From Bacillota bacterium (GTDB lineage Bacteria; Bacillota; Clostridia; Lachnospirales; Lachnospiraceae): a stretch of DNA of 64,000 nt. How positions within the stretch are numbered: the first letter of the stretch is position 1; every line of letters starts with the position of its first letter. Positions 17,761 to 25,655 of the stretch are shown in pieces. The notes under the pieces were generated by a model. That model saw only the letters and a program-made list of their open reading frames with translations. It ran no database searches and had not been told where the DNA came from. The DNA lies in the NCBI GenBank assembly GCA_023399055.1, contig JAEWQV010000027.1:186001-250000 (forward strand), written 5' to 3'. The position numbers and the translations under genes were made by a program.

Positions 17761-17797
17761 AAAAATCGACGTTCATACATGAAAAATCGACGTTCAT
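17761..17797 (+). promoter_or_regulatory. LytTR-type direct repeat operator
   Basis: Two identical 16-bp copies of AAAAATCGACGTTCAT at 17761-17776 and 17782-17797, period 21 bp (two helical turns). The core ACGTTCAT fits the LytTR half-site pattern (W)(M)(M)GTTN(R)(K) at eight of nine positions. It lies 11 bp upstream of a -35 box, where a LytTR activator would sit. Confidence 0.8.
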
Positions 17798-17808
17798 GTT
17801 TCGGTGCA

Positions 17809-17837
17809 TTGATAGGACCTTGTTACTATGCTATAAA
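17809..17837 (+). promoter_or_regulatory. Promoter of the 18-residue peptide transcript
   Basis: TTGATA (17809-17814), 17-bp spacer, TATAAA (17832-17837), directly downstream of the LytTR repeats. Transcription would start near 17844, about 75 nt before the peptide start codon. Confidence 0.65.
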
Positions 17838-17860
17838 AAGCTTGTAACAAGGTTTTTTTT
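17818..17860 (+). terminator. Terminator of the sensor operon, with a promoter in its stem-loop
   Basis: CCTTGTTAC (17818-17826) pairs with GTAACAAGG (17844-17852), followed by eight T (17853-17860). The -10 box of the downstream promoter lies in the loop. It would stop readthrough from the kinase gene. Confidence 0.8.
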
Positions 17861-17918
17861 ATGCAACTTAGGAATCTTATAATTCCATATGAAGGTTTCT
17901 TTTTAAGGAGGAATACGT

Positions 17919-17975
17919 ATGATGACCACAAATAGCTTAGAATTTCTAGAATGGATCTTAAAGTTTTTCCGTTAA
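17919..17975 (+). CDS. 18-residue amphipathic peptide
   Basis: A tiny gene encoding MMTTNSLEFLEWILKFFR. AAGGAGG at 17905-17911 is a perfect ribosome site seven bases before the ATG. On a helical wheel Glu8, Glu11, Lys15 and Arg18 form one narrow polar face, and Leu7, Phe9, Leu10, Trp12, Ile13, Leu14, Phe16 and Phe17 cover the rest, with no Cys and no leader-peptidase motif. This resembles short leaderless amphipathic toxins and signals such as the phenol-soluble modulins of staphylococci, whose genes are directly activated by AgrA. Here a LytTR-type operator and promoter lie upstream and a terminator follows, so it is a small dedicated transcript. The function is inference. It could also be a regulatory leader peptide. 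Confidence 0.7.
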   Translation: MMTTNSLEFLEWILKFFR

Positions 17976-18032
17976 AAGTATCTATTGGGGAATAAATACT
18001 TTAGCAGGTTCGAAAGAATCACAAATGCAAGG

Positions 18033-18063
18033 TGCCTGGATTATTATTCCAGGCATTCTTACT
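18033..18063 (+). terminator. Terminator after the small peptide gene
   Basis: TGCCTGGA (18033-18040) pairs with TCCAGGCA (18048-18055), followed by a T-rich tract TTCTTACTTTT. It would end the peptide transcript at about 215 nt, with possible readthrough to the FtsX-like gene. Confidence 0.65.
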
Positions 18064-18087
18064 TTTGACTGATAAAGAAAGGATGTT

Positions 18088-18666
18088 ATGAGTTTACACA
18101 AAGCATTTTATGAGCTGATTATTCGTAAAAATTTTACTAGGTACTTATTAATTATTTTATCATTAATAGCATCTTATATCGCCGCAACGATTTTTATCAT
18201 ATATATTGATAATCTTCTTCTTATTTATTCAAAAAATGATCTTCCACAATATCGATATATCTTAAATAGTATTAGAGCTGTATTTGTCGTTGCCCTAATA
18301 CTTTTTATAGGTTATCAGTTTTATAATATTATGAAAATAAGTCTAAGAAGCTATATTATTATAACTACAATAGGAGGTACAAAACAGCAAATTCGCATGC
18401 TGATTTTACTTCAATTACTATTTTTAATTATGATTTCGATTCCACTTGGTTTAAATATTGGACATTATTTAAGTTGTATATTGCTAAATTATGCAGAAAA
18501 CATCCTATTAAAAACTGGTTTAGGAGAGATAATAAATTCAAATATATCCTTTTCATTAATAGCAGGTGTTGTCATAATTGGCGTCATAGTTCTTACGATT
18601 GATTTGGACAGAGGATTATGGAAATCCATTGACATTGAAGAAGGAAAAAGGCATTATATAAGTTGA
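18088..18666 (+). CDS. Isolated FtsX-like four-helix membrane protein
   Basis: A 192-residue membrane protein with four hydrophobic helices (about 18-41, 62-81, 104-125, 153-172). Between helices 2 and 3 is SYIIITTIGGTKQQIRMLILLQ, the pattern of FtsX/BceB/MacB permease modules (...G.TK.QI......E/Q). It is a single module without a large extracellular domain, and no ABC ATPase gene is adjacent, which is unusual. AAAGGATG precedes the ATG at 18088. Its place directly after the LytTR-controlled peptide gene suggests that it exports, resists or senses that peptide, perhaps with an ATPase encoded elsewhere. That role is inference. Confidence 0.7.
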   Translation: MSLHKAFYELIIRKNFTRYLLIILSLIASYIAATIFIIYIDNLLLIYSKNDLPQYRYILNSIRAVFVVALILFIGYQFYNIMKISLRSYIIITTIGGTKQQIRMLILLQLLFLIMISIPLGLNIGHYLSCILLNYAENILLKTGLGEIINSNISFSLIAGVVIIGVIVLTIDLDRGLWKSIDIEEGKRHYIS

Positions 18667-18705
18667 AGACTTTACAGTCTTTAATAACTAAAAGGAACGG
18701 ATGAA

Positions 18706-19335
18706 ATGGCAGACAGTATTATTTTCGACTTGGATGGGACTCTTTGGGATTCGACAAAAGAAGTAGCAATCGTATTTAATAAGATATTAAGTGAACATTA
18801 TCCAGAAGTAACCGATGAGGTAACAGCAGAGCGTTTACAAAGTCTATTTGGACTACCTTTAGATGTGATCGCAGTTAAATTGTTTCAAAGTGTTGATGAG
18901 GAACACGCCATAAAGGTGATGCAGCATTGTTGCGATTCTGAATGTGAGTATTTGGCACAACATGGAGCTCCGCTTTATGAAGGACTTGAAGAGGCATTAA
19001 AGGAGCTTTCATCAAAATATAAATTATATATTGTTAGTAATTGTCAAGAAGGATATATTCAATGCTTCTTTCAGGCATACCCACATTTGGAGAAGTATTT
19101 TTTAGATTTTGAGTATCCAGGCAGAAGCGGTAAGCTTAAAGCAGACAATATTCGTATGGTTGTTGAGCGAAATGGGCTTGAAAGTCCTATGTATGTAGGT
19201 GATACCTTAGGAGATGCAAAGGCGTCAAAGGAAGCTGGTGTTCCATTTATATTTGCACGTTATGGTTTTGGTGAAGTAGAGGATTATGTTGCTGCGATAG
19301 ATTCGCTTAACGATTTGGTTACTTATTTAAGATAA
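18706..19335 (+). CDS. HAD-family hydrolase (phosphoglycolate phosphatase-like)
   Basis: A 209-residue cytoplasmic HAD phosphatase. Motif I is FDLDGTLWDS with the nucleophile Asp near residue 8, motif II is YIVSNCQEGY, and motif IV is MYVGDTLGDAKASKEAG. A helical cap (about 15-80) places it with Gph/PgmB-like enzymes. AAAAGGAACGG lies before the ATG at 18706. The substrate cannot be decided from sequence; phosphoglycolate or another small phosphomonoester is likely. It lies between the peptide system and trpS with no obvious functional link. Confidence 0.88.
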   Translation: MADSIIFDLDGTLWDSTKEVAIVFNKILSEHYPEVTDEVTAERLQSLFGLPLDVIAVKLFQSVDEEHAIKVMQHCCDSECEYLAQHGAPLYEGLEEALKELSSKYKLYIVSNCQEGYIQCFFQAYPHLEKYFLDFEYPGRSGKLKADNIRMVVERNGLESPMYVGDTLGDAKASKEAGVPFIFARYGFGEVEDYVAAIDSLNDLVTYLR

Positions 19336-19399
19336 TCAGAAATAGTACTTTATATCTATAGCTCTTATCATAATTAGTTCTAGAGTACTCAAGTAAAGA

Positions 19400-19428
19400 T
19401 TGACATTTTTCTGCTTTCTTTATATATT
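19400..19428 (+). promoter_or_regulatory. trpS promoter
   Basis: TTGACA (19400-19405), 17-bp spacer, TATATT (19423-19428). The remaining leader of about 60 nt is too short for a T-box, and none is seen. Confidence 0.75.
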
Positions 19429-19495
19429 GAAATAGATAGATTTATGCAGGGATGCAATTATTACAATACCTGACTACTTAATAGGATGTGAAAGA

Positions 19496-20500
19496 ATGTT
19501 AGACGGAAAGAAATCAATATTTAGCGGAATGCAGGCAACTGGGTCCTTAACCTTAGGTAATTATCTTGGTGCCTTAAAAAATTGGGTGGAGCTTGAGAAC
19601 GAATACGAATGCTTTTACTGTGTGGTTGATATGCACTCTATTACAGTCAGACAAGATCCCGCAGAACTTCGTAAGAAAGCCAGAGCATTACTTACCTTAT
19701 ACATTGCAGCAGGACTAAATCCGGATAAGAATTGTATTTATTATCAATCCCATGTATCCGGCCACGCTGAGCTTGCATGGATTTTAAATTGCTTTACCTA
19801 TATGGGGGAATTAAATCGTATGACGCAGTTTAAGGATAAGTCTGCCAAGCATACGGATAATATAAATGCTGGTTTATACACGTACCCGGTTTTGATGGCA
19901 GCAGATATTTTACTGTTCCAGGCGGATGTTGTTCCCGTTGGTTCTGATCAGAAGCAGCATTTAGAGATTGCGCGTGATATTGCGCAACGCTTTAACTCAA
20001 TTTATGGGGATGTCTTTACGATACCAGAAGCGCATATTGCAAAGCAAGGCGCACGTATAATGAGTCTTCAAGAACCAGAGAAGAAGATGTCCAAATCCGA
20101 TGAGAATCTAAATGCGAGCATATATCTGATGGATGATCGTGATACAATAATTCGTAAATTTAAGAGAGCTGTAACCGATTCCGATAACCAGATTAGATTA
20201 TCTGATGACAAACCAGGAATTAAGAACCTGATTGAAATCTATGGACTATCTACAGGTAAATCAGTAACAGAAATTGAAAACGAATTTGCTAATTCAGGAT
20301 ATGGTGATTTTAAATTAGCTGTTGGTGAATCAGTAGCTGATTTGCTAGCACCACTACAGACCAGATATGAGGAACTTTCTAAGAATAAAGACTATATTGA
20401 TGGTATCATAAAGGCAAATGCTGATAAAGCAAACTACTACGCTACAAAGACCTTACGCAAGGTTCAAAAGAAGGTAGGGTTTCCGGAACGAATTAGATAA
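19496..20500 (+). CDS. trpS: Tryptophanyl-tRNA synthetase
   Basis: A 334-residue class I aminoacyl-tRNA synthetase that charges tRNA-Trp. The HIGH-type signature reads TGSLTLGNYLGA (about residues 14-25) and the KMSKS loop reads KKMSKSDEN. The length matches bacterial TrpRS. GGATGTGAAAG precedes the ATG at 19496. It has its own promoter and is followed by a clear terminator, so it appears monocistronic. Confidence 0.97.
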   Translation: MLDGKKSIFSGMQATGSLTLGNYLGALKNWVELENEYECFYCVVDMHSITVRQDPAELRKKARALLTLYIAAGLNPDKNCIYYQSHVSGHAELAWILNCFTYMGELNRMTQFKDKSAKHTDNINAGLYTYPVLMAADILLFQADVVPVGSDQKQHLEIARDIAQRFNSIYGDVFTIPEAHIAKQGARIMSLQEPEKKMSKSDENLNASIYLMDDRDTIIRKFKRAVTDSDNQIRLSDDKPGIKNLIEIYGLSTGKSVTEIENEFANSGYGDFKLAVGESVADLLAPLQTRYEELSKNKDYIDGIIKANADKANYYATKTLRKVQKKVGFPERIR

Positions 20501-20504
20501 TAAC

Positions 20505-20534
20505 CAGGGTGGCTTTATGCCACCTTGTTTCTTT
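20505..20534 (+). terminator. trpS terminator
   Basis: CAGGGTGGC (20505-20513) pairs with GCCACCTTG (20519-20527), loop TTTAT, followed by TTTCTTT. Confidence 0.8.
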
Positions 20535-20666
20535 ATCTAGAGGGGAATTAAAGCTCAAAGAAAATATTGAATTCTTTATAATAAAGTGATTTAAGAATAT
20601 TAATATTATTGTAGCAATTACACATAAATAAGTTTTAAAGAAAAGGAATCGAAAGGATAATCAGTC

Positions 20667-21626
20667 ATGAAAATTGTTTTTATGGAAACGGATACGCTTG
20701 GTCAAGATGTGGATTTGACGCCCTTTGATAATTTGGGAGAGGTAGTGAAATTCCCTTGTTCGGATGAAGAATTAAATTCAGATAGAGTGGAAGAGGCAGA
20801 CATAGTCATTGTTAATAAGATTCCCATGAATGACAGGACACTTCATAAGGCAAAGAATTTAAAGTTGATTTGTATTACTGGAACAGGTACCAATATTGTG
20901 GATTTTGATTATACCAATGCAAAGGGTATTGCTGTTGCTAATGTAAAAGGCTATTCCACCCAGTCAGTTGTTCAGCATACTTTTGCGCTGTTCTTTTATC
21001 TTTATGAAAAGTTAAGTTATTATGATAACTTTGTAAAATCTGGTGATTATATTCGCTCTGATATCTTTAGCCACTTTGTGACTAAGTTCCATGAGCTTGC
21101 AGGAAAGACCTGGGGGATTATTGGATTAGGCGATATTGGCAAAGGTGTGGCAGAGGTAGCCAAGGTATTTGGGTGTAGTATCATTTATTATTCAACCTCT
21201 GGTAAAAACAATGATTCAACCTATCAGCAGGTTGATCTAGATACTCTGTTGAAAGAATCAGATGTTATCTCCATCCATGCTCCGCTTAATGCTGCTACAC
21301 GAGATTTAATTGGTGAAGCGGAACTTCGTAAGATGAAAGATAGTGCAATACTTCTTAATCTTGGACGTGGACCGATTGTGAATGAGCAGGCATTGACAAC
21401 AGCCCTGAAAGAAAATTGGATTGGTGGAGCGGGGTTGGATGTTTTAACTCGTGAACCGATGTCAGCAGATAACCCTTTAATTGAAATTAAGGACAGCACA
21501 AAGCTCATCATAACTCCACATATAGCGTGGGCTACAGTTGAAGCCAGGCAGCGAGTGACAGAAGAGGTATACAAGAATATTGAAGCTTATCAAAAAGGTG
21601 AGAAACGTAATATCGTTATAGAGTAA
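20667..21626 (+). CDS. D-2-hydroxyacid dehydrogenase (glycerate dehydrogenase-like)
   Basis: A 319-residue NAD(P)-dependent dehydrogenase. The Rossmann nucleotide site is WGIIGLGDIGKGVAEVAKVFG. The catalytic Arg is in NLGRGPIVNE, followed by GLDVLTREPM and the catalytic His in ITPHIAWAT, a set typical of hydroxypyruvate/glycerate and related reductases. GAAAGGA lies ahead of the ATG at 20667. The substrate is not certain: reduction of hydroxypyruvate or a branched 2-oxoacid are options. It is monocistronic, convergent with the polyamine operon, and both use the long hairpin that follows. Confidence 0.88.
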   Translation: MKIVFMETDTLGQDVDLTPFDNLGEVVKFPCSDEELNSDRVEEADIVIVNKIPMNDRTLHKAKNLKLICITGTGTNIVDFDYTNAKGIAVANVKGYSTQSVVQHTFALFFYLYEKLSYYDNFVKSGDYIRSDIFSHFVTKFHELAGKTWGIIGLGDIGKGVAEVAKVFGCSIIYYSTSGKNNDSTYQQVDLDTLLKESDVISIHAPLNAATRDLIGEAELRKMKDSAILLNLGRGPIVNEQALTTALKENWIGGAGLDVLTREPMSADNPLIEIKDSTKLIITPHIAWATVEARQRVTEEVYKNIEAYQKGEKRNIVIE

Positions 21627-21632
21627 GAGTAA

Positions 21633-21685
21633 AATAAGGTGGTAGCTGCCAAAGTTGTATTAGCAGTTACCACCTTATTATTTTA
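21633..21685. terminator. Bidirectional terminator
   Basis: AATAAGGTGGTAGCTGC (21633-21649) pairs with GCAGTTACCACCTTATT (21663-21679) with one mismatch or bulge, flanked by A and T tracts. It separates the dehydrogenase from potD. Confidence 0.85.
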
Positions 21686-21759
21686 TTGGTAACAAATGAA
21701 ATGACTTGTCATAGAAATCGTAGATGTTGTAAAGTAATTCCTTGCAAAATTTATTGTAT

Positions 21760-22818
21760 TTACTCGTTGATACCGGATTTTGCTTCATTCCACTTATCAA
21801 TATAGAGAGCTTCCATTTCTTCTCCAAGATAACGGAAAGTCTGACAATTTTCCAGTGTGGATTGTTCTGGGAATGCTACAAGACTATTTTTAATATCTTC
21901 ATCTGTAATCATTTCCTTAGCAGCCATATTTGGTGTTGAATACGTAATATATTCAAAGTTCTTTAAGGCAATTTCAGGATCGCACATAAAGTTGATAAAG
22001 GCTTCCGCATTTTCTTTGTTTCTATTGTTCTTAGGAATTACCCAGCCATCAATCCATACGTTGGAGCCTTCTTTTGGTACTACGTATTCAAGATCAGGAT
22101 TTTCGCGTTGCGTGTAAATTGCTTCACCAGAATAGATAACACCAATGGCTGCTTCTTTACCAATCATCTTATCACGAACCTGATCGACAACATAGGCTTG
22201 AACCAGAGGATATTGTGAAGCAAGTAAATCCTTTGCTTCCTCAAGCTGTGTTTCGTCCGTGGTATTAATGTCATAACCTAAATAAGAGAGGGCGATCATG
22301 AAGGCATCACGAACACTGTCTATCATTAAGATATCGCCAGAGTATTTTTCATCAAATAATGCGCTCCAGCTATCAATGGGCCCATCTACCAAGGTCTTGT
22401 TATATAAAATTCCTACAGTTCCCCAGCAGTAAGGGACACTGTATTTATTGCCTGGGTCAAAATTTTCAGCGCTCTTTAAGTTGACAGGATCAATATTTTT
22501 AATATTAGGTACATTATCAAAATTAATCTCTGTTAATAAATCCTCATCAATCATTTTTTGAATCATGTAATCGGATGGACACACAACATCATACTGTACT
22601 GCGCCGGCTTGGATTTTCGCATACATATCCTCATTCTGTTCAAATTCATCATAGACAACCTCAATTCCGGTCTCTTCTTCAAACAAATCAAGAACCTCTT
22701 CATCAATGTATTCGCCCCAATTATACACATATACCTTTTCTTTGCTTTCCTTACTGCAGGCAGAAAGAAGACTAACAGAAAGAAGCAGTACAACCAGTAA
22801 TAAGATTATTTTCTTCAT
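21760..22818 (-). CDS. potD: Spermidine/putrescine-binding lipoprotein
   Basis: A 352-residue periplasmic-binding-type lipoprotein of the PotD/PotF family. The signal is MKKIILLLVVLLLSVSLLSAC, with the lipidated Cys at 21. The mature start VYVYNWGEYIDEEVLDLFEEETG and the later VPYCWGTVGILYNK and VWIDGWVIPKN are characteristic polyamine-site regions with Trp and acidic residues. CGGAGGTAACTACT precedes the ATG at 22818. It is the last gene of the operon, 24 bp after potC. It delivers putrescine or spermidine to the PotBC channel. Confidence 0.95.
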   Translation of the reverse strand: MKKIILLLVVLLLSVSLLSACSKESKEKVYVYNWGEYIDEEVLDLFEEETGIEVVYDEFEQNEDMYAKIQAGAVQYDVVCPSDYMIQKMIDEDLLTEINFDNVPNIKNIDPVNLKSAENFDPGNKYSVPYCWGTVGILYNKTLVDGPIDSWSALFDEKYSGDILMIDSVRDAFMIALSYLGYDINTTDETQLEEAKDLLASQYPLVQAYVVDQVRDKMIGKEAAIGVIYSGEAIYTQRENPDLEYVVPKEGSNVWIDGWVIPKNNRNKENAEAFINFMCDPEIALKNFEYITYSTPNMAAKEMITDEDIKNSLVAFPEQSTLENCQTFRYLGEEMEALYIDKWNEAKSGINE

Positions 22819-22842
22819 AGTAGTTACCTCCGTTTATTCTAA

Positions 22843-23631
22843 TTATAGCTTTCGCATTGGTGTGTTCTTATCAGCATTTCTTCGATTAATAAAAATAAGC
22901 AGTATTAATACGGTTAAAAACATTAAAGTGGACAATGCGTAAATCTCAGGTTTGATACCTTTTCTTACTTCAGTATAAATCTTAGTAGACAAGGTATTGA
23001 TTTCCGGGCCTTTGGTGAAATGCGTGATAACAAAGTCATCGAGTGACATTGTAAAGGCTAAAAAGAAACCGGATATTACACCAGGGAAGATATCTGGCAA
23101 TATTACCTTAAAGAAGGCGTAGAACGGAGATGCTCCTAGATCCTGCGCTGCTTCAAAGGTATGAGGATTTAACTGTCTTAATTTTGGCATTACACTTAAT
23201 ATGACATAGGGTATATTAAAGGTAATATGCGCCAGTAATACGCTGAAAAATCCAAGTGTAAAGTTCAATGCCACAAAGATTAACATCAAAGAGATACCGG
23301 TTACAATATCTGCATTTAACATAGGGATATTAGTAATACCTAGTAAAACTGTTCGTGGTGTTCTCTTCATGCTGTTAATTGCGATTGCCGCAGCAGTACC
23401 AATGATGGTAGCAATCAATGCAGAGGAAAAGGCAATGATTAAGGTTGTTGTAAGAGCTGACATAATGTCTTCATTGCGAAAGAGCTCCTGATACCAGTGA
23501 AAGGTGAAGCCTCCCCACTTGGATCTTGATTTTGATTGATTAAAGGACAGTACAATCAGAATTAATATTGGAGCATACAAAAACAATATAATAATGCCGA
23601 CATAGAAGCGGCTAAATAATTTCTTTACCAT
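22843..23631 (-). CDS. potC: Polyamine ABC transporter permease PotC
   Basis: A 262-residue permease with six predicted helices. The start KLFSRFYVGIIILFLYAPILILIVLSFN and the EAA loop FEAAQDLGASPFYAFFKVILPDIFPG match PotC/PotI. It overlaps the end of potB by 7 bp, so the two membrane subunits are translationally coupled. It forms the channel with PotB. Confidence 0.95.
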   Translation of the reverse strand: MVKKLFSRFYVGIIILFLYAPILILIVLSFNQSKSRSKWGGFTFHWYQELFRNEDIMSALTTTLIIAFSSALIATIIGTAAAIAINSMKRTPRTVLLGITNIPMLNADIVTGISLMLIFVALNFTLGFFSVLLAHITFNIPYVILSVMPKLRQLNPHTFEAAQDLGASPFYAFFKVILPDIFPGVISGFFLAFTMSLDDFVITHFTKGPEINTLSTKIYTEVRKGIKPEIYALSTLMFLTVLILLIFINRRNADKNTPMRKL

Positions 23632-24512
23632 AGATTGCCGCCCTCATTTCCTTTGTCATATTTTGATAGGACTGCCATACTAATTAGAACAAAAATCATT
23701 AAAACGAGAGAAAGACCGGAGCCCGCATGCCAATTATTTACTTTGCTAAATTGTTGTTCAATCACATTACCGATTAATAAAATCTTACTTCCACCGAGAA
23801 TGGTTGAGATAACAAAGGTAGTCAAGGAGGGAACGAATACCATTGTTATCCCGCTGACAACGCCGGGAAGTGTGAGTGGGAATATAATCTTACGAAAGGT
23901 CTGGCTGTTGCTCGCACCAAGATCTCTAGCTGCATTTACGACATCTTTATCAATCTTAATTAAAACATTGTAGATGGGAAGTACCATAAAGGGTAGGAAG
24001 TTATATACCATACCAAGGATAATGGCTGCCGGAGTGTTGATAATATTTAGGGTCGGCAGATGTAAAAAACTTAGGATATTATTCAGAACACCAGTCTTTT
24101 CAAGGATATTCTGCCAAGCAATCGTTCTTAATAAAAAGTTCATCCACATGGGAAGGATAATGATTAATACAATAAAACTATTGCTCTTCATATTGGAGTT
24201 ATTAAGAATTAGTGCCAGAGGGTAGGCTAGTATTAAGCAAATGATGGTACTTATTATGGAAAGTTCTAAGGCAAGAAACAAAGCTTTCCGATTAACAGGA
24301 TCAGCAATAAGTGCGATATTACTTAACGTAAATCCGCCATCCTTCGATATTAAACCGTAATATACAATCATAATTAGCGGAATTATAATAAAACCTGCCA
24401 TCCAAATAAGGTAGGGAAAAGAAAGCCACTTCACGCTCATGGCACGAGGCATATGTAAGCCATGCTCTGTGGATTTTTCTGATTGGGTTTTAAGCTTATG
24501 ATTAATCTTCAT
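23625..24512 (-). CDS. potB: Polyamine ABC transporter permease PotB
   Basis: A 295-residue permease with six main helices after a polar N-terminal tail of about 30 residues. The EAA loop is VNAARDLGASNSQTFRKIIFPLTLPG. AGGAGTG precedes the ATG at 24512 on the minus strand. It lies between potA and potC, with 46 bp to potA and a 7-bp overlap with potC. Confidence 0.95.
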   Translation of the reverse strand: MKINHKLKTQSEKSTEHGLHMPRAMSVKWLSFPYLIWMAGFIIIPLIMIVYYGLISKDGGFTLSNIALIADPVNRKALFLALELSIISTIICLILAYPLALILNNSNMKSNSFIVLIIILPMWMNFLLRTIAWQNILEKTGVLNNILSFLHLPTLNIINTPAAIILGMVYNFLPFMVLPIYNVLIKIDKDVVNAARDLGASNSQTFRKIIFPLTLPGVVSGITMVFVPSLTTFVISTILGGSKILLIGNVIEQQFSKVNNWHAGSGLSLVLMIFVLISMAVLSKYDKGNEGGNLW

Positions 24513-24558
24513 AGGACTTTCACTCCTATTCTTCTAAAATTTCTGTAAAATGTCGTTC

Positions 24559-25635
24559 TTATTCGCTTATTTCAGCAGCCTGTTCATCCTCAGAAGCGGG
24601 TTTATTCATAATCTGAATATCAAAAGGATCTACTTTGATACCAACTTCACTGCCAACAGGAGATAAGTCGGTGGAATGTACCAACCATTCCCTACCGTTC
24701 GCATGAACTTCCATCTCATAATGTACCCCCTTGAATAGGAGAGAAGTTACGCGTCCTTTAATAATTCCGTCTTCAGGTTTTACAAGATCAATATCCTCTG
24801 GGCGAATTACAACATCCACAGGTTTATTTCTGCCAAAACCGATATCAACACAGGGGAAATGAGCACCTAGGATATTCACAAGTTTATCCTCCATCATAAT
24901 AGAGGGGATGATATTACTGTCACCGATAAAATCGGCAACAAATGCATTCTCTGGTTCGTTATAGATTTTCTCAGGAGTGCCGATTTGTTGGATATAACCT
25001 TGATTCATAACTACGATGGTATCGGACATGGTCAAGGCTTCTTCTTGATCATGAGTTACATAAACGAATGTAATTCCAAGCTCGTTCTTTAAACGAATCA
25101 ATTCATATTGCATATCCTGACGAAGCTTAAGATCAAGGGCACCAAGTGGTTCATCCAGAAGAAGAACCTTGGGTTCATTAACGATTGCTCTGGCAATTGC
25201 AATACGCTGTTGCTGACCACCACTAAGGGAATCTGGTATACGATTTTCAAAACCGTCCAGATTAACAAGTTTAAGAGCATATTTTATCTTATCTTGAATA
25301 TAAGCATTTGATTTTTTCTTAATCTTTAAACCAAAAGCAATATTCTCTGCAATGGTCATATGTGTGAATAGAGCGTATTTTTGAAATACTGTATTTAACT
25401 GACGAGAATTAGGAGCAAGTTTCGTAATATCTTTTCCTTCAAAAATAACCTGCCCTTTATCCGGTGTTTCAAAACCACCTATGATACGAAGCGTAGTTGT
25501 TTTCCCACAACCGGATGGACCAAGCAGGGTCACAAATTCATTTTCGCGAATATATAAGTTTAAATCGTCCAGTACGATATTCTCACCGTAAGATTTTGAA
25601 ATGTTCATTAAGTTAATTAATTTATTATCCGTCAT
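24559..25635 (-). CDS. potA: Polyamine ABC transporter ATPase PotA
   Basis: A 358-residue ATPase that powers polyamine import. Walker A is GPSGCGKTTT, the signature is LSGGQQQRIAIARA and Walker B is VLLLDEPLGALD, followed by the switch His in VYVTHDQEEA. The C-terminal part from about residue 240 is the TOBE-type regulatory domain. The ATG at 25635 has AAAGGAGG at ideal spacing; a longer in-frame start at 25683 lies inside the upstream regulator gene and is rejected. It is second in the operon after the XRE-cupin regulator. Confidence 0.96.
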   Translation of the reverse strand: MTDNKLINLMNISKSYGENIVLDDLNLYIRENEFVTLLGPSGCGKTTTLRIIGGFETPDKGQVIFEGKDITKLAPNSRQLNTVFQKYALFTHMTIAENIAFGLKIKKKSNAYIQDKIKYALKLVNLDGFENRIPDSLSGGQQQRIAIARAIVNEPKVLLLDEPLGALDLKLRQDMQYELIRLKNELGITFVYVTHDQEEALTMSDTIVVMNQGYIQQIGTPEKIYNEPENAFVADFIGDSNIIPSIMMEDKLVNILGAHFPCVDIGFGRNKPVDVVIRPEDIDLVKPEDGIIKGRVTSLLFKGVHYEMEVHANGREWLVHSTDLSPVGSEVGIKVDPFDIQIMNKPASEDEQAAEISE

Positions 25636-25655
25636 CGGTATTCCTCCTTTAGTTA

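Larger units (their letters stand above)
17706..18087 (+). other. Regulated peptide transcript region
   Basis: The 382-bp gap between kinase and FtsX-like gene holds, in order, the LytTR repeats, a promoter overlapping a terminator, the 18-residue peptide gene and a second hairpin. Nothing else is evident. Confidence 0.7.

Noticed and set aside
18025..18072. 15-codon ATG frame after the peptide gene (MQGAWIIIPGILTFD)
   Set aside because: No ribosome site, and it coincides with the terminator stem.
19336..19495. Possible T-box leader before trpS
   Set aside because: The promoter at 19400-19428 leaves only about 60 nt of leader and no T-box motif is present.
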